Source: Sulfurospirillum sp036802865
GTDB lineage: Bacteria; Campylobacterota; Campylobacteria; Campylobacterales; Sulfurospirillaceae
Length of the DNA stretch: 64,000 nt
Reading direction: 5' to 3'
Assembly: GCF_036802865.1 (NCBI RefSeq)
Contig: NZ_DAIRVK010000006.1
Coordinates: 1 to 64,000 of the forward strand
The translations under genes were made by a program, and so were the position numbers. Under the pieces are notes generated by a model. That model had not been told where the DNA came from, did not search any database, and saw only the letters and a program-made list of their open reading frames with translations. This document shows positions 16,264-25,078 of the stretch, one piece after another (within the stretch, counting starts at the first letter, position 1; each line of letters opens with the position of its first letter).

Positions 16264-16816
16264 TCACCGCACCAATCGTACTGAGAATTAAAGAGCCTAT
16301 CCAAAACTTTTTATTGCGTGTGAGCGCTGAAATAGAGGCTAATGCAATAGAAATTTGTAAAAATGTAATGGCAAAGCTCAGAATGTGGTGAATGTGATAA
16401 TAGTGGTCACTCTCCGCATTGCGTAGCTCTTTAAGCCTTTCAATTCTTTCAGCCTCAGCTTTAATCTCTTCTTGCTCTTTTTTGTATACAACAACTTTTT
16501 TCTTAAAATCTTCCGCTTTTTCAGGGAATATTTCTGCATTTACAGCGTAAATATGCGATTTGACACTTTTAGCTTGGTAAAAATTCCATTGATCCGATGC
16601 TTGACTTTGGTAAAGTACCGCTTCGTTTTTGGTGAGAATCGTTTTGGATGTAATTTGAGATTCATACAAACCAACCAGTGCGGTGAGAATAGCAATGATA
16701 GCCGTACTGAGCGAAATATATGAAAGCCAACCTTCCATCTCTTTTTCTTTATGCTTGACCTCTTCCATCGCTTCTTCAACTTGTTTTAAATGCTCTTCAA
16801 TTGCGTTACTTTCCAT
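16238..16816 (-). CDS. DUF4337-type membrane protein
   Basis: The 192-residue protein has a charged N-terminal coiled helix (about 5-27), a membrane segment (32-52), a central helical domain rich in K and E (about 95-125), then two more membrane segments at the end (TFLQISIALASISAL and IGSLILSTIGAVIAGYCLV). This layout matches DUF4337 proteins, whose function is unknown. AAAGGAG precedes the ATG. It overlaps the exported Ppx-like gene, so the two are probably co-expressed. Confidence 0.7.
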   Translation of the reverse strand: MESNAIEEHLKQVEEAMEEVKHKEKEMEGWLSYISLSTAIIAILTALVGLYESQITSKTILTKNEAVLYQSQASDQWNFYQAKSVKSHIYAVNAEIFPEKAEDFKKKVVVYKKEQEEIKAEAERIERLKELRNAESDHYYHIHHILSFAITFLQISIALASISALTRNKKFWIGSLILSTIGAVIAGYCLVI

Positions 16817-16868
16817 CCCATTCTCCTTTTTATCTAAATAAATCGCGCGTATTTTATCAAAAAAAATG

Positions 16869-17456
16869 CTAAATTCGATGTGCTTTTGTTTTTAGGGTTT
16901 TATCGGTTAGCGCATTGATATAGTAGTAAGCAACACCTAAGAGTGTCGCAATAAAAGGCAATGCGAAATACCAATGTGCACGTGCGTATTTGATAACGCC
17001 TAGAATCTCATCTCCAAAGTACCATACAGGGATAATGATAATACTACTCCAGCAGAGTGCCGAGCAGAGATTGATAAGCGCAAATTTCTTGGCGCTGTAT
17101 CCTGTCAGTCCTATAGAGATAGGAATAACGGTTCGAAGCCCATAAAGATACCGTTGCATAAAGATAATGGGCCAACCATGCCTTTTAAGCAGAAGATGCG
17201 CAAGGGCTAACTTTCTTCGTTGGTGTTTGAGTTTGCGATGGACATACGCTTTATTAAATCTTCCAATGTAAAAATAGAGCTGATCGCCTGCGAAACCACC
17301 AAGACCTGCAACGACGATAGCGGTTAGAAGATTCATGTCGCCTGTGTGGGTAAAAAGCCCTGCCATAACCAGACCACTTTCACCCTCTAAAATACTCCAT
17401 AAAAAGAGTATCACATAACCGTATTCTCTCATTAATGATAAAAATAATTCTTCCAT
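16869..17456 (-). CDS. DedA family membrane protein
   Basis: The 195-residue polytopic protein has DedA/SNARE-assoc signatures: LEGESGLVMAGLF near 23, GGFAGDQLYFYIGR near 53 and the basic loop QRYLYGLRTVIPISIGL near 101, with the conserved arginines. DedA proteins are proposed undecaprenyl-phosphate or lipid transporters that depend on the proton gradient. It lies 11 nt from the yccF-like gene upstream and probably shares its transcript. Confidence 0.88.
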   Translation of the reverse strand: MEELFLSLMREYGYVILFLWSILEGESGLVMAGLFTHTGDMNLLTAIVVAGLGGFAGDQLYFYIGRFNKAYVHRKLKHQRRKLALAHLLLKRHGWPIIFMQRYLYGLRTVIPISIGLTGYSAKKFALINLCSALCWSSIIIIPVWYFGDEILGVIKYARAHWYFALPFIATLLGVAYYYINALTDKTLKTKAHRI

Positions 17457-17467
17457 GCGGTCTCTAT

Positions 17468-17929
17468 TTAGCTGTTGTTACGCATTTGCGAGACAACATT
17501 TTCTGCATTGTATTTACGAGCCGCCGCGGCAACTTCTTTATCGACAATGGTTTGTCCGATGGGGAAAAGTGAAATGGCAGCAAGTTTAAGATGTTGAAAT
17601 CCAAAAGGAATACCAATAATCGAAGCAAAACAGGCAATGGCAGAGACAATATGCCCCAATGCAAGCCAAATACCTGCAAAGAAAAACCAAAAAATATTAC
17701 CAATAACACCTAAAGCGCTTGTACCAATGTCTTCTTTGTTGGAGAGTTCTTTGCGACTTATTGCTTCTTTCCCAAAGGGAAAAAATGTAAATTGACCTAT
17801 AACAAAACAGGCTTTTGCCCAAGGAATGCCAATGATCGTTATAAATGCCAATACGCCTACGATCCACCAGCACAGTCCCATAAAGACACCGCCTAAAATG
17901 AACCATAAAAAATTACCTATTGCGCGCAT
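17468..17929 (-). CDS. yccF: YccF domain-containing inner membrane protein
   Basis: The 153-residue protein carries two copies of the YccF pattern, NFLWFILGGVFMGLCWW near 6 and NIFWFFFAGIWLALGH near 78, each followed by a GIP segment (IIGIPWAKACF, IIGIPFGFQHL). Four membrane helices are expected. The function of YccF is not known. Together with dedA it forms a small membrane-protein unit. Confidence 0.85.
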   Translation of the reverse strand: MRAIGNFLWFILGGVFMGLCWWIVGVLAFITIIGIPWAKACFVIGQFTFFPFGKEAISRKELSNKEDIGTSALGVIGNIFWFFFAGIWLALGHIVSAIACFASIIGIPFGFQHLKLAAISLFPIGQTIVDKEVAAAARKYNAENVVSQMRNNS

Positions 17930-18275
17930 GATGAATGTCCTCGTTAATTTTAAGTGCCGTATTGTACTTGAAATTTTTATTTTTTCGATTACATAATAAA
18001 AGTGGTTTTTGAGAGATTTGCAAAATGGAGAAGAGGTTTTTGGATTGTGAAAAAAGAAGTAGCACTCAGACCGGGCAATCTGAGTGCATCTTTATTAAAA
18101 ATGTTTGAGTTCTACACAAAAAGGAGGTTTTTGTCTTGGTAATGAAAGTATAGAGAAATAGATTAAACGTGTTGTTAACCTTTAGTAAATAAAAAGTCAA
18201 TGGAGAAAAATTGTGCGACTTCTATGTTTTGAGAAGTCGCAGCATTGTTATAGGGTGTGTATTTATGCGGTTGCT
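17930..18275. other. Gene-free stretch with two perfect hairpins
   Basis: No coding frame is convincing in these 346 nt. There are two perfect inverted repeats: GCACTCAGA/TCTGAGTGC at 18062-18070 and 18079-18087 (8-nt loop), and TGCGACTTCT/AGAAGTCGCA at 18214-18223 and 18232-18241 (8-nt loop). The second lies 34 nt after the mgtA stop on the minus strand and is a likely terminator for it. A smaller ACAAAAA-GGAGG-TTTTTGT hairpin lies near 18115. The first hairpin has no gene it obviously serves and could end an unannotated small RNA. Confidence 0.6.
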
Positions 18276-20990
18276 TTAAAATTTAGCAAATTTTCTAATA
18301 TAGTACATTTTAACACTTTGCGTTAGAAAGATATACGCTATCATCATCACAACTAAAATACTCCAATATTCCATAGGAAGTGCAACAAGCCCAAGGGCTG
18401 AGGCAAAAGGAGAAAAAGGTAACCAAATTCCAAAACACATAATGCTTGCTGTCATTAAGATAACCGGTAAACTTGCCGTACTTTGAAAGAATGGAATTTT
18501 ATTGGTTCTAATAATATGCACAATCAGTGTTTGAGAGATGAGAGACTCTACAAACCAACCTGTTTGAAACAGTGCTTCATTATGCCAAGCATCAAAGATA
18601 TAAATCATAACTCCAAATGTAATATAATCAAACACGGAACTCGTTGGTCCAACGATAAGCATAAAGTTTTTAATATCTGCAATATCCCATTTTTTAGGGC
18701 TTTTGATGAGATCATCATCCACATGATCGGTGGGTGTTGTGGACTGAGAGAGGTCGTATAAAAAGTTATTGGTGACGATTTGAATCGGGTGCATTGGGAT
18801 GAAAGGCAAAATGGCACTGGCACCCACGACACTAAACATGTTGCCGTAGTTTGAGCTTGAGCCCATTTTGATGTACTTAATAATGTTAGCAAAGACTTTT
18901 CTTCCCAGTAAGACTCCTTGCTCCAAAACAAGCAAACTTCGCTCAAGTAAGATGATGTCTGCTGTCTCTTTAGCAATATCAACAGCCGTATCGACCGAGA
19001 TACCCACATCGGCAAGTTTGAGTGCGGGCGCATCGTTGATGCCATCACCCATAAAACCAACCGTGTGACCGTTCTGTCTGAGAGCGCTTACAATTCTCGC
19101 TTTATTATCGGGGGAGAGTTTGGCAAATACATTGGCTTTTTCAACAGCAATTTTGAGCTCATTTTCGCTCATGGCATCAATGTCAGAGCCTTGATAAACA
19201 GCTGTTATATCTAATCCTACATCTTTACAGATTTTTTTTGTCACAAGTTCATTGTCACCGGTGAGAACTTTGACAGAAACACCATATTCATTCAATATTT
19301 TAATGGCTTCGCGTGCGCTGTCTTTGGGAGGATCAAGGAATGACATAAAGCCCGCTAAGATCATCTCAGATTCGTCTGATACTGCGTAAGCTTGTTGTGA
19401 ACTTGGTATGTTTTTATAGGCAACGGCAATGACTCTAAAGCCATCGTTGTTATAGCTATTGACCAGATTGAAAATCTCACCGTGCATGGTGCTACCCAAT
19501 GGCAAAATTTCACCATTGCGTTCTACATGACTGCACACTTTTACCATTTCTTCAACAGCACCTTTGGTAATCAGTAGATGTGAATTATCGGTCTTTCCAA
19601 CGACAACTGACATTCTTTTACGATTAAAATCAAAGGGAATCTCATCAATTTTATTAGGAAATTCATTTTTTGCCAACCCCTCAATTTCAGAGTGTTCCAA
19701 AACGGCAACGTCGAGAAGATTTTTTAAACCCGTTTGATGGAAGCTATTGAGGTAAGCTAATTCTAAAACGTGGTTGCATGCTTCGCCGTTTATATTGACA
19801 TGCTGTTCAAGTATGATTTTATCTTGCGTAAGCGTTCCTGTTTTATCGGTACATAAGACATCCATTGCCCCAAAATTTTGGATAGCACTGAGCTTTTTGA
19901 CAATGACTTTTTGTTTTGAGAGGGCAAAAGCACCTTTACTGAGATTGACCGTTACGATCATCGGTAACATCTCAGGAGCCAATCCAACAGCAACAGAGAG
20001 ACCAAATAAAAATGCTCCCATCCAATCATCTTTTAAAAAACCATTGACGAGCATGACCACAGGCACCATGACGAACATAAATTTAAGCATAAGCCATGTA
20101 AATTTTTTGATGCCTATATCAAAACTGGTAGGTTCTGCCGCACTTTCGATAACTTTTGCGATAGATCCAAGGTACGTCTCTTTCCCTGTGGTACACACAA
20201 TACCAATCGCCGTTCCACTTTCGATACTCGAACCCATGAAGCAGATATTATGGGCGCTTAGCATCGACGTAACCTCGTAAGGTTCATTGATAGCAAATTT
20301 CTCGACAGGCATTGCTTCTCCCGTTAAGGAAGCTTGATTTAAAAAGAGGTCTTTTGCACTGAGAATTCTTAAATCTGCTGGAATAATATTGCCAGCGCTG
20401 AGGTGGACAATATCTCCCGAAACTATATTTTTGATGGGTATTTCAAGTGTTATGGAATGAGGCTCGGAGAGTTTAATTCCAAATTTGTCAGGAATTTCTG
20501 GAGGAATAGTCTCCGTTTCTTGTCTTAGTACCGTGACAGTAGAAGAGACCATTTTACTGAGTTTATCAGCTGCTTTACTCGATCGAAGTTCTTGCACAGA
20601 AGATAAGATAACACTTAGCAGTGTCATTCCTCCGACAACCATGGCTGTTCGCATATCGTTCATATAGAGTGAGACGCTTGCTAGTACGATAAGCATCAGT
20701 GTCAATGGATTTTTGACATTTTCAAGGATAACAAGAAAAGGGTTTGCTTTTTTGTTTTCTGAAATAACATTATGCCCAAATTTGGCAATACGTCTTCTCA
20801 CATCATGATGGCTTAAGCCTCTTTCTGAGCTTTGAAGCTTTTCAAATAAAACATCTTTGGAACAGGTCGCAAGCTCTTGAAGTTTATGGGTGCTGGATTG
20901 TGCATTTGCAATGTTTTGCTTTGAAGCTTTAAAGTTTTTTGGCAAAAATGCAGGCACTAGGGTTTGAAAAAAGTAATCATACTTAAACAT
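18276..20990 (-). CDS. mgtA: Magnesium-transporting P-type ATPase MgtA
   Basis: This is a P3B-type ATPase that imports Mg2+. The 904-residue length fits. Key motifs: TGEAMPVEK (actuator), phosphorylation site CTDKTGTLT, KGAVEEM, FLDPPKDSAREAI, TGDNELVTKKI and the hinge MGDGINDAPALK. Helix 6 region reads SSNYGNMFSVVGASAILPFIPMHPIQ, with the conserved N-x-G-N of Mg2+ pumps. The C-terminal membrane half has about six helices. I chose ATG 20990 because AAAGGA lies about 8 nt before it; ATG 20996 is too close. Upstream is an apparent leader peptide with two interleaved hairpins, suggesting control by attenuation. Confidence 0.93.
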   Translation of the reverse strand: MFKYDYFFQTLVPAFLPKNFKASKQNIANAQSSTHKLQELATCSKDVLFEKLQSSERGLSHHDVRRRIAKFGHNVISENKKANPFLVILENVKNPLTLMLIVLASVSLYMNDMRTAMVVGGMTLLSVILSSVQELRSSKAADKLSKMVSSTVTVLRQETETIPPEIPDKFGIKLSEPHSITLEIPIKNIVSGDIVHLSAGNIIPADLRILSAKDLFLNQASLTGEAMPVEKFAINEPYEVTSMLSAHNICFMGSSIESGTAIGIVCTTGKETYLGSIAKVIESAAEPTSFDIGIKKFTWLMLKFMFVMVPVVMLVNGFLKDDWMGAFLFGLSVAVGLAPEMLPMIVTVNLSKGAFALSKQKVIVKKLSAIQNFGAMDVLCTDKTGTLTQDKIILEQHVNINGEACNHVLELAYLNSFHQTGLKNLLDVAVLEHSEIEGLAKNEFPNKIDEIPFDFNRKRMSVVVGKTDNSHLLITKGAVEEMVKVCSHVERNGEILPLGSTMHGEIFNLVNSYNNDGFRVIAVAYKNIPSSQQAYAVSDESEMILAGFMSFLDPPKDSAREAIKILNEYGVSVKVLTGDNELVTKKICKDVGLDITAVYQGSDIDAMSENELKIAVEKANVFAKLSPDNKARIVSALRQNGHTVGFMGDGINDAPALKLADVGISVDTAVDIAKETADIILLERSLLVLEQGVLLGRKVFANIIKYIKMGSSSNYGNMFSVVGASAILPFIPMHPIQIVTNNFLYDLSQSTTPTDHVDDDLIKSPKKWDIADIKNFMLIVGPTSSVFDYITFGVMIYIFDAWHNEALFQTGWFVESLISQTLIVHIIRTNKIPFFQSTASLPVILMTASIMCFGIWLPFSPFASALGLVALPMEYWSILVVMMIAYIFLTQSVKMYYIRKFAKF

Positions 20991-21019
20991 AATCATTTCC
21001 TTTTAGTAATTGTGACGGT

Positions 21020-21096
21020 AAAAAGGTGATTTAAATGTTTAGAGTCAGCTTATTTCAATTGTTATGCAGCGCAAAATAAATCACCAAGAAATAAGC
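21020..21096 (-). promoter_or_regulatory. mgtA leader attenuator candidate: two interleaved 9-bp hairpins
   Basis: On the mgtA strand, arm A GCTTATTTC (21096-21088) can pair with A' GAAATAAGC (21056-21048), and arm B GGTGATTTA (21085-21077) with B' TAAATCACC (21033-21025). B' is followed directly by TTTTT (21024-21020). The order A-B-A'-B' means that the two helices compete or form a pseudoknot. A and B both lie inside the leader ORF, so ribosomes reading it would control which one forms. Confidence 0.6.
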
Positions 21097-21127
21097 GGAC
21101 TTTACAACTAGGGGGATGATCTTCCAT
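21062..21127 (-). CDS. Candidate mgtA leader peptide (21 residues)
   Basis: The ATG at 21127 has AAGGA with 6-nt spacing; the ORF encodes a 21-residue peptide beginning MEDHPPSCKV and stops 71 nt before mgtA. Acidic residues followed by two prolines at the N terminus are the feature of enterobacterial MgtL (which starts MEPDP), where low Mg2+ makes such codons destabilise the ribosome and allows read-through into mgtA. No sequence homology beyond that is claimed. The arms of two hairpins are embedded in the ORF. Confidence 0.6.
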   Translation of the reverse strand: MEDHPPSCKVRLFLGDLFCAA

Positions 21128-21316
21128 GTAGCGTCCTTTCTTGTGATGTGTTTACGTGTGGAATTTTATCTTATTTTTTGAAATAGTTGGTTACAAATTT
21201 TTTTATGGCTTTCAACGAGGTAAGGATAGATATATATTTCATACTGCCATACTTTGAAGTATTTTTTTCACAGAACGTTATACTGTCTTTAATCTTGCAT
21301 ATGTAAAAGGTTTTAT

Positions 21317-22618
21317 GTGATTATTCATCTTGATTTAGACTGTTTTTTTGTCTCCGCTGAGCGCACAAGAATTCCTGAACTTAGGGATAGAGCTGTTGTT
21401 GTGTGTAAAAGTGGTGATACCAAAATTTTCAGCACACAAGACACCGAAAGCATGATGACGGATTCTGTGGGTGGGTTTAATGGACTAATGCAACATAAAA
21501 AAATGTTTCAGGGGTTTGATAAAAATGCATGGAAGAACGAATTTATGGATGAAAGGGGCAGGGTGCATGGCATTGTCATCGCTAAGAGTTATGAAGCGAA
21601 AAAGTATGGCATTAAAACAGGAACTTCTTTGCGCGATGCGCTTTTTATGTGTCCAAAACTTCTTGTCGTTCCCAGTGATCATCTCTTTTACCAACTGCTT
21701 TCCACCAAGCTCAAAGCCTTTTTGCAAACCAAAATTCCCATCTTAGAGCAGTACAGCATTGATGAGTTTTGGGGTGATCTTAAAGGCTGGGTTAAAGAAG
21801 AAGAGACGTATGATTTTGTTGCTTCGTTGCAAAAAGAGATTTTAGAAAAATTTAATCTGCCTATCTCTATTGGGGCATCGAGTTCTAAATGGATCGCCAA
21901 GCTTGCCACGGACTTTAATAAGCCGTATGGGCTTACCTTGGTTCGTAAACATGAAATTATTTCATTTGTTTCATTGATGCCTATTGAAAGTTTCCCCGGT
22001 ATTGGAAAAATGTTGCAGAAAAAATTTGCCAGTTATGGCATTGCCACGTTGGGTGAAGTGTTGGAACATCAAAAGTTGGTTTCAGGGTGGGGAACCATCG
22101 GTAAAGACCTATTAGCACGTATTAGCGGAGTCGATAATGAACCTGTCATCACCAAACGAGATCGTCGTTCCATCGGCATTTCACGTAATTTTCATGTTAT
22201 ACATAATCGTGATGAAATGGTACGCCGTGCCATTATTCTCTCACGTCATCTCTCCTATACAATTGCCAAATTGGGGTTGCATCCTACCACTTATTTTTTC
22301 GCGATTAAATATGAAAATGGTATCTCCTCCAAAGCTTCTCAAACCATTGACCGTGCCTTTAGCGAGCATATGTACCGTGAATTGGTGGTGCAGTGTTTTA
22401 CATCGCTTGATTCTCATCCGCATTATGGCGTTCATTATATCAGCCTTGCTGTTTCAAACTTTATTACACCCACACAAACCAAAACCTTTTCCCTTTTACA
22501 TGTAAACGAAGATGAAAAGTCTAAACGCTTGTCTGAAAAGCTCACTAAACTGCGCGACAAGTATGGTGTTGACATTATTCGTAGTGGTGTGGAGAAACAA
22601 GAAAATAGGTTAGATTAA
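21317..22618 (+). CDS. Y-family DNA polymerase (DinB/UmuC-like) with an insertion in the palm
   Basis: This is a translesion polymerase. Catalytic residues are visible: IIHLDLDCFFVSAE at the start (D5, D7) and YSIDEFWGDL near 145. The DNA-binding and little-finger region follows (SFPGIGKMLQKKFASYGI, RRSIGISRNF). Between VVVCKSGDTKIFSTQ and HGIVIAKSYEAKKYGI, where DinB normally has only a few residues, there is an insert of about 50 residues. At 433 residues the protein is longer than DinB. Start is GTG 21317 (AAAAGG 6 nt upstream). The tail has no clear beta-clamp motif. Confidence 0.87.
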   Translation: MIIHLDLDCFFVSAERTRIPELRDRAVVVCKSGDTKIFSTQDTESMMTDSVGGFNGLMQHKKMFQGFDKNAWKNEFMDERGRVHGIVIAKSYEAKKYGIKTGTSLRDALFMCPKLLVVPSDHLFYQLLSTKLKAFLQTKIPILEQYSIDEFWGDLKGWVKEEETYDFVASLQKEILEKFNLPISIGASSSKWIAKLATDFNKPYGLTLVRKHEIISFVSLMPIESFPGIGKMLQKKFASYGIATLGEVLEHQKLVSGWGTIGKDLLARISGVDNEPVITKRDRRSIGISRNFHVIHNRDEMVRRAIILSRHLSYTIAKLGLHPTTYFFAIKYENGISSKASQTIDRAFSEHMYRELVVQCFTSLDSHPHYGVHYISLAVSNFITPTQTKTFSLLHVNEDEKSKRLSEKLTKLRDKYGVDIIRSGVEKQENRLD

Positions 22619-22814
22619 AAATCAAGCGATAGATCTACCTGTAAGGGCATTATGCATTATTGCCCATGCTGTAGCGATGCTTTGGTCCATTCTTGTTGCA
22701 ATTGCGTTATATTTTTTGTCTCTTAAACTTATAATTTACTTAGAAAATTATTTTATAAGCTTCGATGCGTTACCATATTCACGCATGAGTGTTAAATAAT
22801 GTGATAGGGTTGGT

Positions 22815-23507
22815 ATGATGAGTGAATGCAATCTTTTAGATGTCCTCTCCAATAAAAAAGTGCTGTGTGTTGAAGATGAAGCGTGTATTTTAAACAATAT
22901 CATGGAGTCATTAGAGCTTTTTTTTGGGAAGGTTGTTGGTGTCAGTGATGGCATTGAAGCGCTTGATGAAGCAAAAAGCAACCTTTATGATGTGTTAATG
23001 CTTGATATTTCTATACCGCATATGGATGGACTTGAAGTGGTCAAGAAAATCCGAGAGTTTGACAAAAAAATACCAATTATAATCCTCTCTGCTCATACGG
23101 AACAAGAGTATCTTTGGCGCGCTGTTGAGCTTAAAATTACACGTTATTTGGTAAAACCTTACGATAAAAATATGCTTATTAAAGCTTTAGAAGATGTGGC
23201 TATGGAGTTGATCGGGCATACGCCGATGCTTCAAATAACCTCTGAATGCAAGTATGACTTTTGCAAAAAAACCATTTGCCATCAAGGTGAACTCATTCAT
23301 CTCTCTAAAAGCGAGAGTAGGCTTTTAGAATACTTTTTAAAACGCTCAAATCAAACCGTTACATATGAGCAACTGTTTGATTATATGTGGGAATTTGAAC
23401 AACCCAGTAAAGAAGCCCTGAAGTCCATTGTGAAAGAACTTCGTAAAAAAATCGATAATAATTTCATCAAAAACCTTTACGGTGTAGGATACGTGTGTGA
23501 AATATAG
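22815..23507 (+). CDS. mccR: OmpR-family response regulator of the sulfite reductase locus (MccR-like)
   Basis: The 230-residue protein has a receiver domain with the acidic pair in VEDE (20-22), phosphorylation site D64 (LMLDISIPHMDG) and lysine in LVKPYD, then a winged helix (about 150-228) ending KNLYGVGYVCEI. It overlaps its histidine kinase by 11 nt. In Wolinella the MccR/MccS pair controls the mcc sulfite respiration genes, and here the pair sits directly before mccA. Its operator may be the TTTAACAC repeats found 166 nt before mccA and elsewhere in the window. Symbol assigned by position and family. Confidence 0.82.
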   Translation: MMSECNLLDVLSNKKVLCVEDEACILNNIMESLELFFGKVVGVSDGIEALDEAKSNLYDVLMLDISIPHMDGLEVVKKIREFDKKIPIIILSAHTEQEYLWRAVELKITRYLVKPYDKNMLIKALEDVAMELIGHTPMLQITSECKYDFCKKTICHQGELIHLSKSESRLLEYFLKRSNQTVTYEQLFDYMWEFEQPSKEALKSIVKELRKKIDNNFIKNLYGVGYVCEI

Positions 23508-24912
23508 CTTTAAAATCATCGTAGCGCTTTTTGTCGTTATGTATTCAATCATAACACTTTTGTTTTTCAATTTTTACCGCGAATTAGCGATGAAAGATGC
23601 CAGACAAGAAGCCATTTTTATCTTAGATACCATGAATGCGATTCGAGATTACGTCTCCGTGGTACAACGTCCTTTGATAGACGAACTTAAAGAAAAAAAG
23701 ATGTTGGCAGAGGATTTTTTTGATCCGAGGTTGCTTTCATCTTCGTATATTACGCGTGAAATCTACAACATCCAACGTGCCAAAAAGAACATTAATTACG
23801 ACTACAAATTGATCGCTACAAACCCTCTCAATCCTGAACATGAGGGCAACAGCTTTGAAAATGAGATTTTGGACGATTTTAAAGAGGGCAAATACCAAGA
23901 GTATTCTCAAATTATCAAAGAAAACAATAAACCCTATTTTTTCGTGGGACTTCCTATTCACAATTCTCACCCCTCGTGTTTACAGTGCCATACCACAAAT
24001 AGTGCTCCAAAGCGCATGGTGGAGCAGTACCATACGATTCCTGATTTTCAAAGTAAAGTAGGCGATGTCATTGCAATGATTTCGTTCAAAATCCCTGTTT
24101 ACAGCATTTTAACCTATCATGTTAAAGAGTTTATCGTAGGTGGATTTGTTATGTTCATTGTGTTTGTTATCTTTATTTTGTTTATCTACAAAATTTATAA
24201 AAACGAATTACGCCTCAAAGAAAAAACGAATATGTTGATGATGAGCCAAAACCGCTTGGCATCTATGGGCGAGATGATTGGGAACATTTCGCATCAATGG
24301 CGACAGCCACTGGCGCAAGTGGGTGCTATTTTAATTAACCTTGAACTGCACAGCGACCAAGATAAACTCACCAAAGAAAAAGTAACGAAAAAAATTGCAG
24401 AGGCAAACGCACAGCTTGCCTTTATGTCCAATACCATTGATGATTTTAAAAACTTCTTTTTACCCAACAAGGCTAAAAAAGAGTTCAGTGCCCAAGAGGT
24501 GATTTTTCAAGCCAAAAAATTGCTCAGTGCGTCACTTGAAAAATATGCGATTGACGTGAGTATCGATATTCAAAACAACTTTATACGTTCAGGTTATGCC
24601 AATGAGATCGTACAAGTGCTTATCAACATTATGAATAATGCCAAAGAAGCATTTATGACACATCATAGTAAAGATAAACAGATTAAAATCACAGCATTTT
24701 TACAAAATGGCGTGCCTATTATGACGCTTGAAAACAATGCGGGGCACATTGATCCTGCAATCATCGAGAAAGTTTTTGATCCTTATTTTACAACCAAAGA
24801 GTCTAGCAGCGGGCTAGGGCTTTATATGAGCCAGATGATTATTGAAAAAAGTGGTGCAACATTGCGCGTTGAAAATTCAGATGAAGGTGTAATTTTTACA
24901 ATTATTTTTTAG
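23497..24912 (+). CDS. mccS: Sensor histidine kinase with periplasmic c-type haem domain (MccS-like)
   Basis: Order in 471 residues: membrane helix (8-27), a periplasmic domain of the Tll0287-like haem family (about 30-208) with a CLQCH haem c motif at 161-165, second helix (212-231), phospho-acceptor H266 in GNISHQWRQP, then an ATPase domain with NIMNNAKEAF and SSGLGLYMSQ. The haem suggests direct sensing of sulfite or redox state. The start is GTG 23497 within the regulator gene end. It is the partner of the OmpR-type regulator and lies 166 nt from mccA. Confidence 0.85.
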   Translation: MKYSFKIIVALFVVMYSIITLLFFNFYRELAMKDARQEAIFILDTMNAIRDYVSVVQRPLIDELKEKKMLAEDFFDPRLLSSSYITREIYNIQRAKKNINYDYKLIATNPLNPEHEGNSFENEILDDFKEGKYQEYSQIIKENNKPYFFVGLPIHNSHPSCLQCHTTNSAPKRMVEQYHTIPDFQSKVGDVIAMISFKIPVYSILTYHVKEFIVGGFVMFIVFVIFILFIYKIYKNELRLKEKTNMLMMSQNRLASMGEMIGNISHQWRQPLAQVGAILINLELHSDQDKLTKEKVTKKIAEANAQLAFMSNTIDDFKNFFLPNKAKKEFSAQEVIFQAKKLLSASLEKYAIDVSIDIQNNFIRSGYANEIVQVLINIMNNAKEAFMTHHSKDKQIKITAFLQNGVPIMTLENNAGHIDPAIIEKVFDPYFTTKESSSGLGLYMSQMIIEKSGATLRVENSDEGVIFTIIF

Positions 24913-24920
24913 TTTACATA

Positions 24921-24939
24921 TTTAACACAAATTTAATAC
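24921..24939. promoter_or_regulatory. TTTAACAC/TTTAATAC direct repeat before mccA
   Basis: TTTAACAC (24921-24928) and TTTAATAC (24932-24939) are spaced exactly 11 bp apart. They are followed by alternating C and T runs (24941-24962) and a TATTCT -10-like box at 24971-24976. The distance to that box is about 23 bp, two turns, longer than at the copper receptor gene, so the activator may bind further upstream here. Confidence 0.55.
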
Positions 24940-25078
24940 TTCCCCCTTTTCCCCCCTTTTTTACTGATAGTATTCTTAGTGAGGCATTCGTGCTGGTTGG
25001 TCTTTAAATGATTGACGTTTTTTCATGTATATGAAGAAACGTAGATGATTTGAGATTCGATTTTTCAAAGGAGGATAC

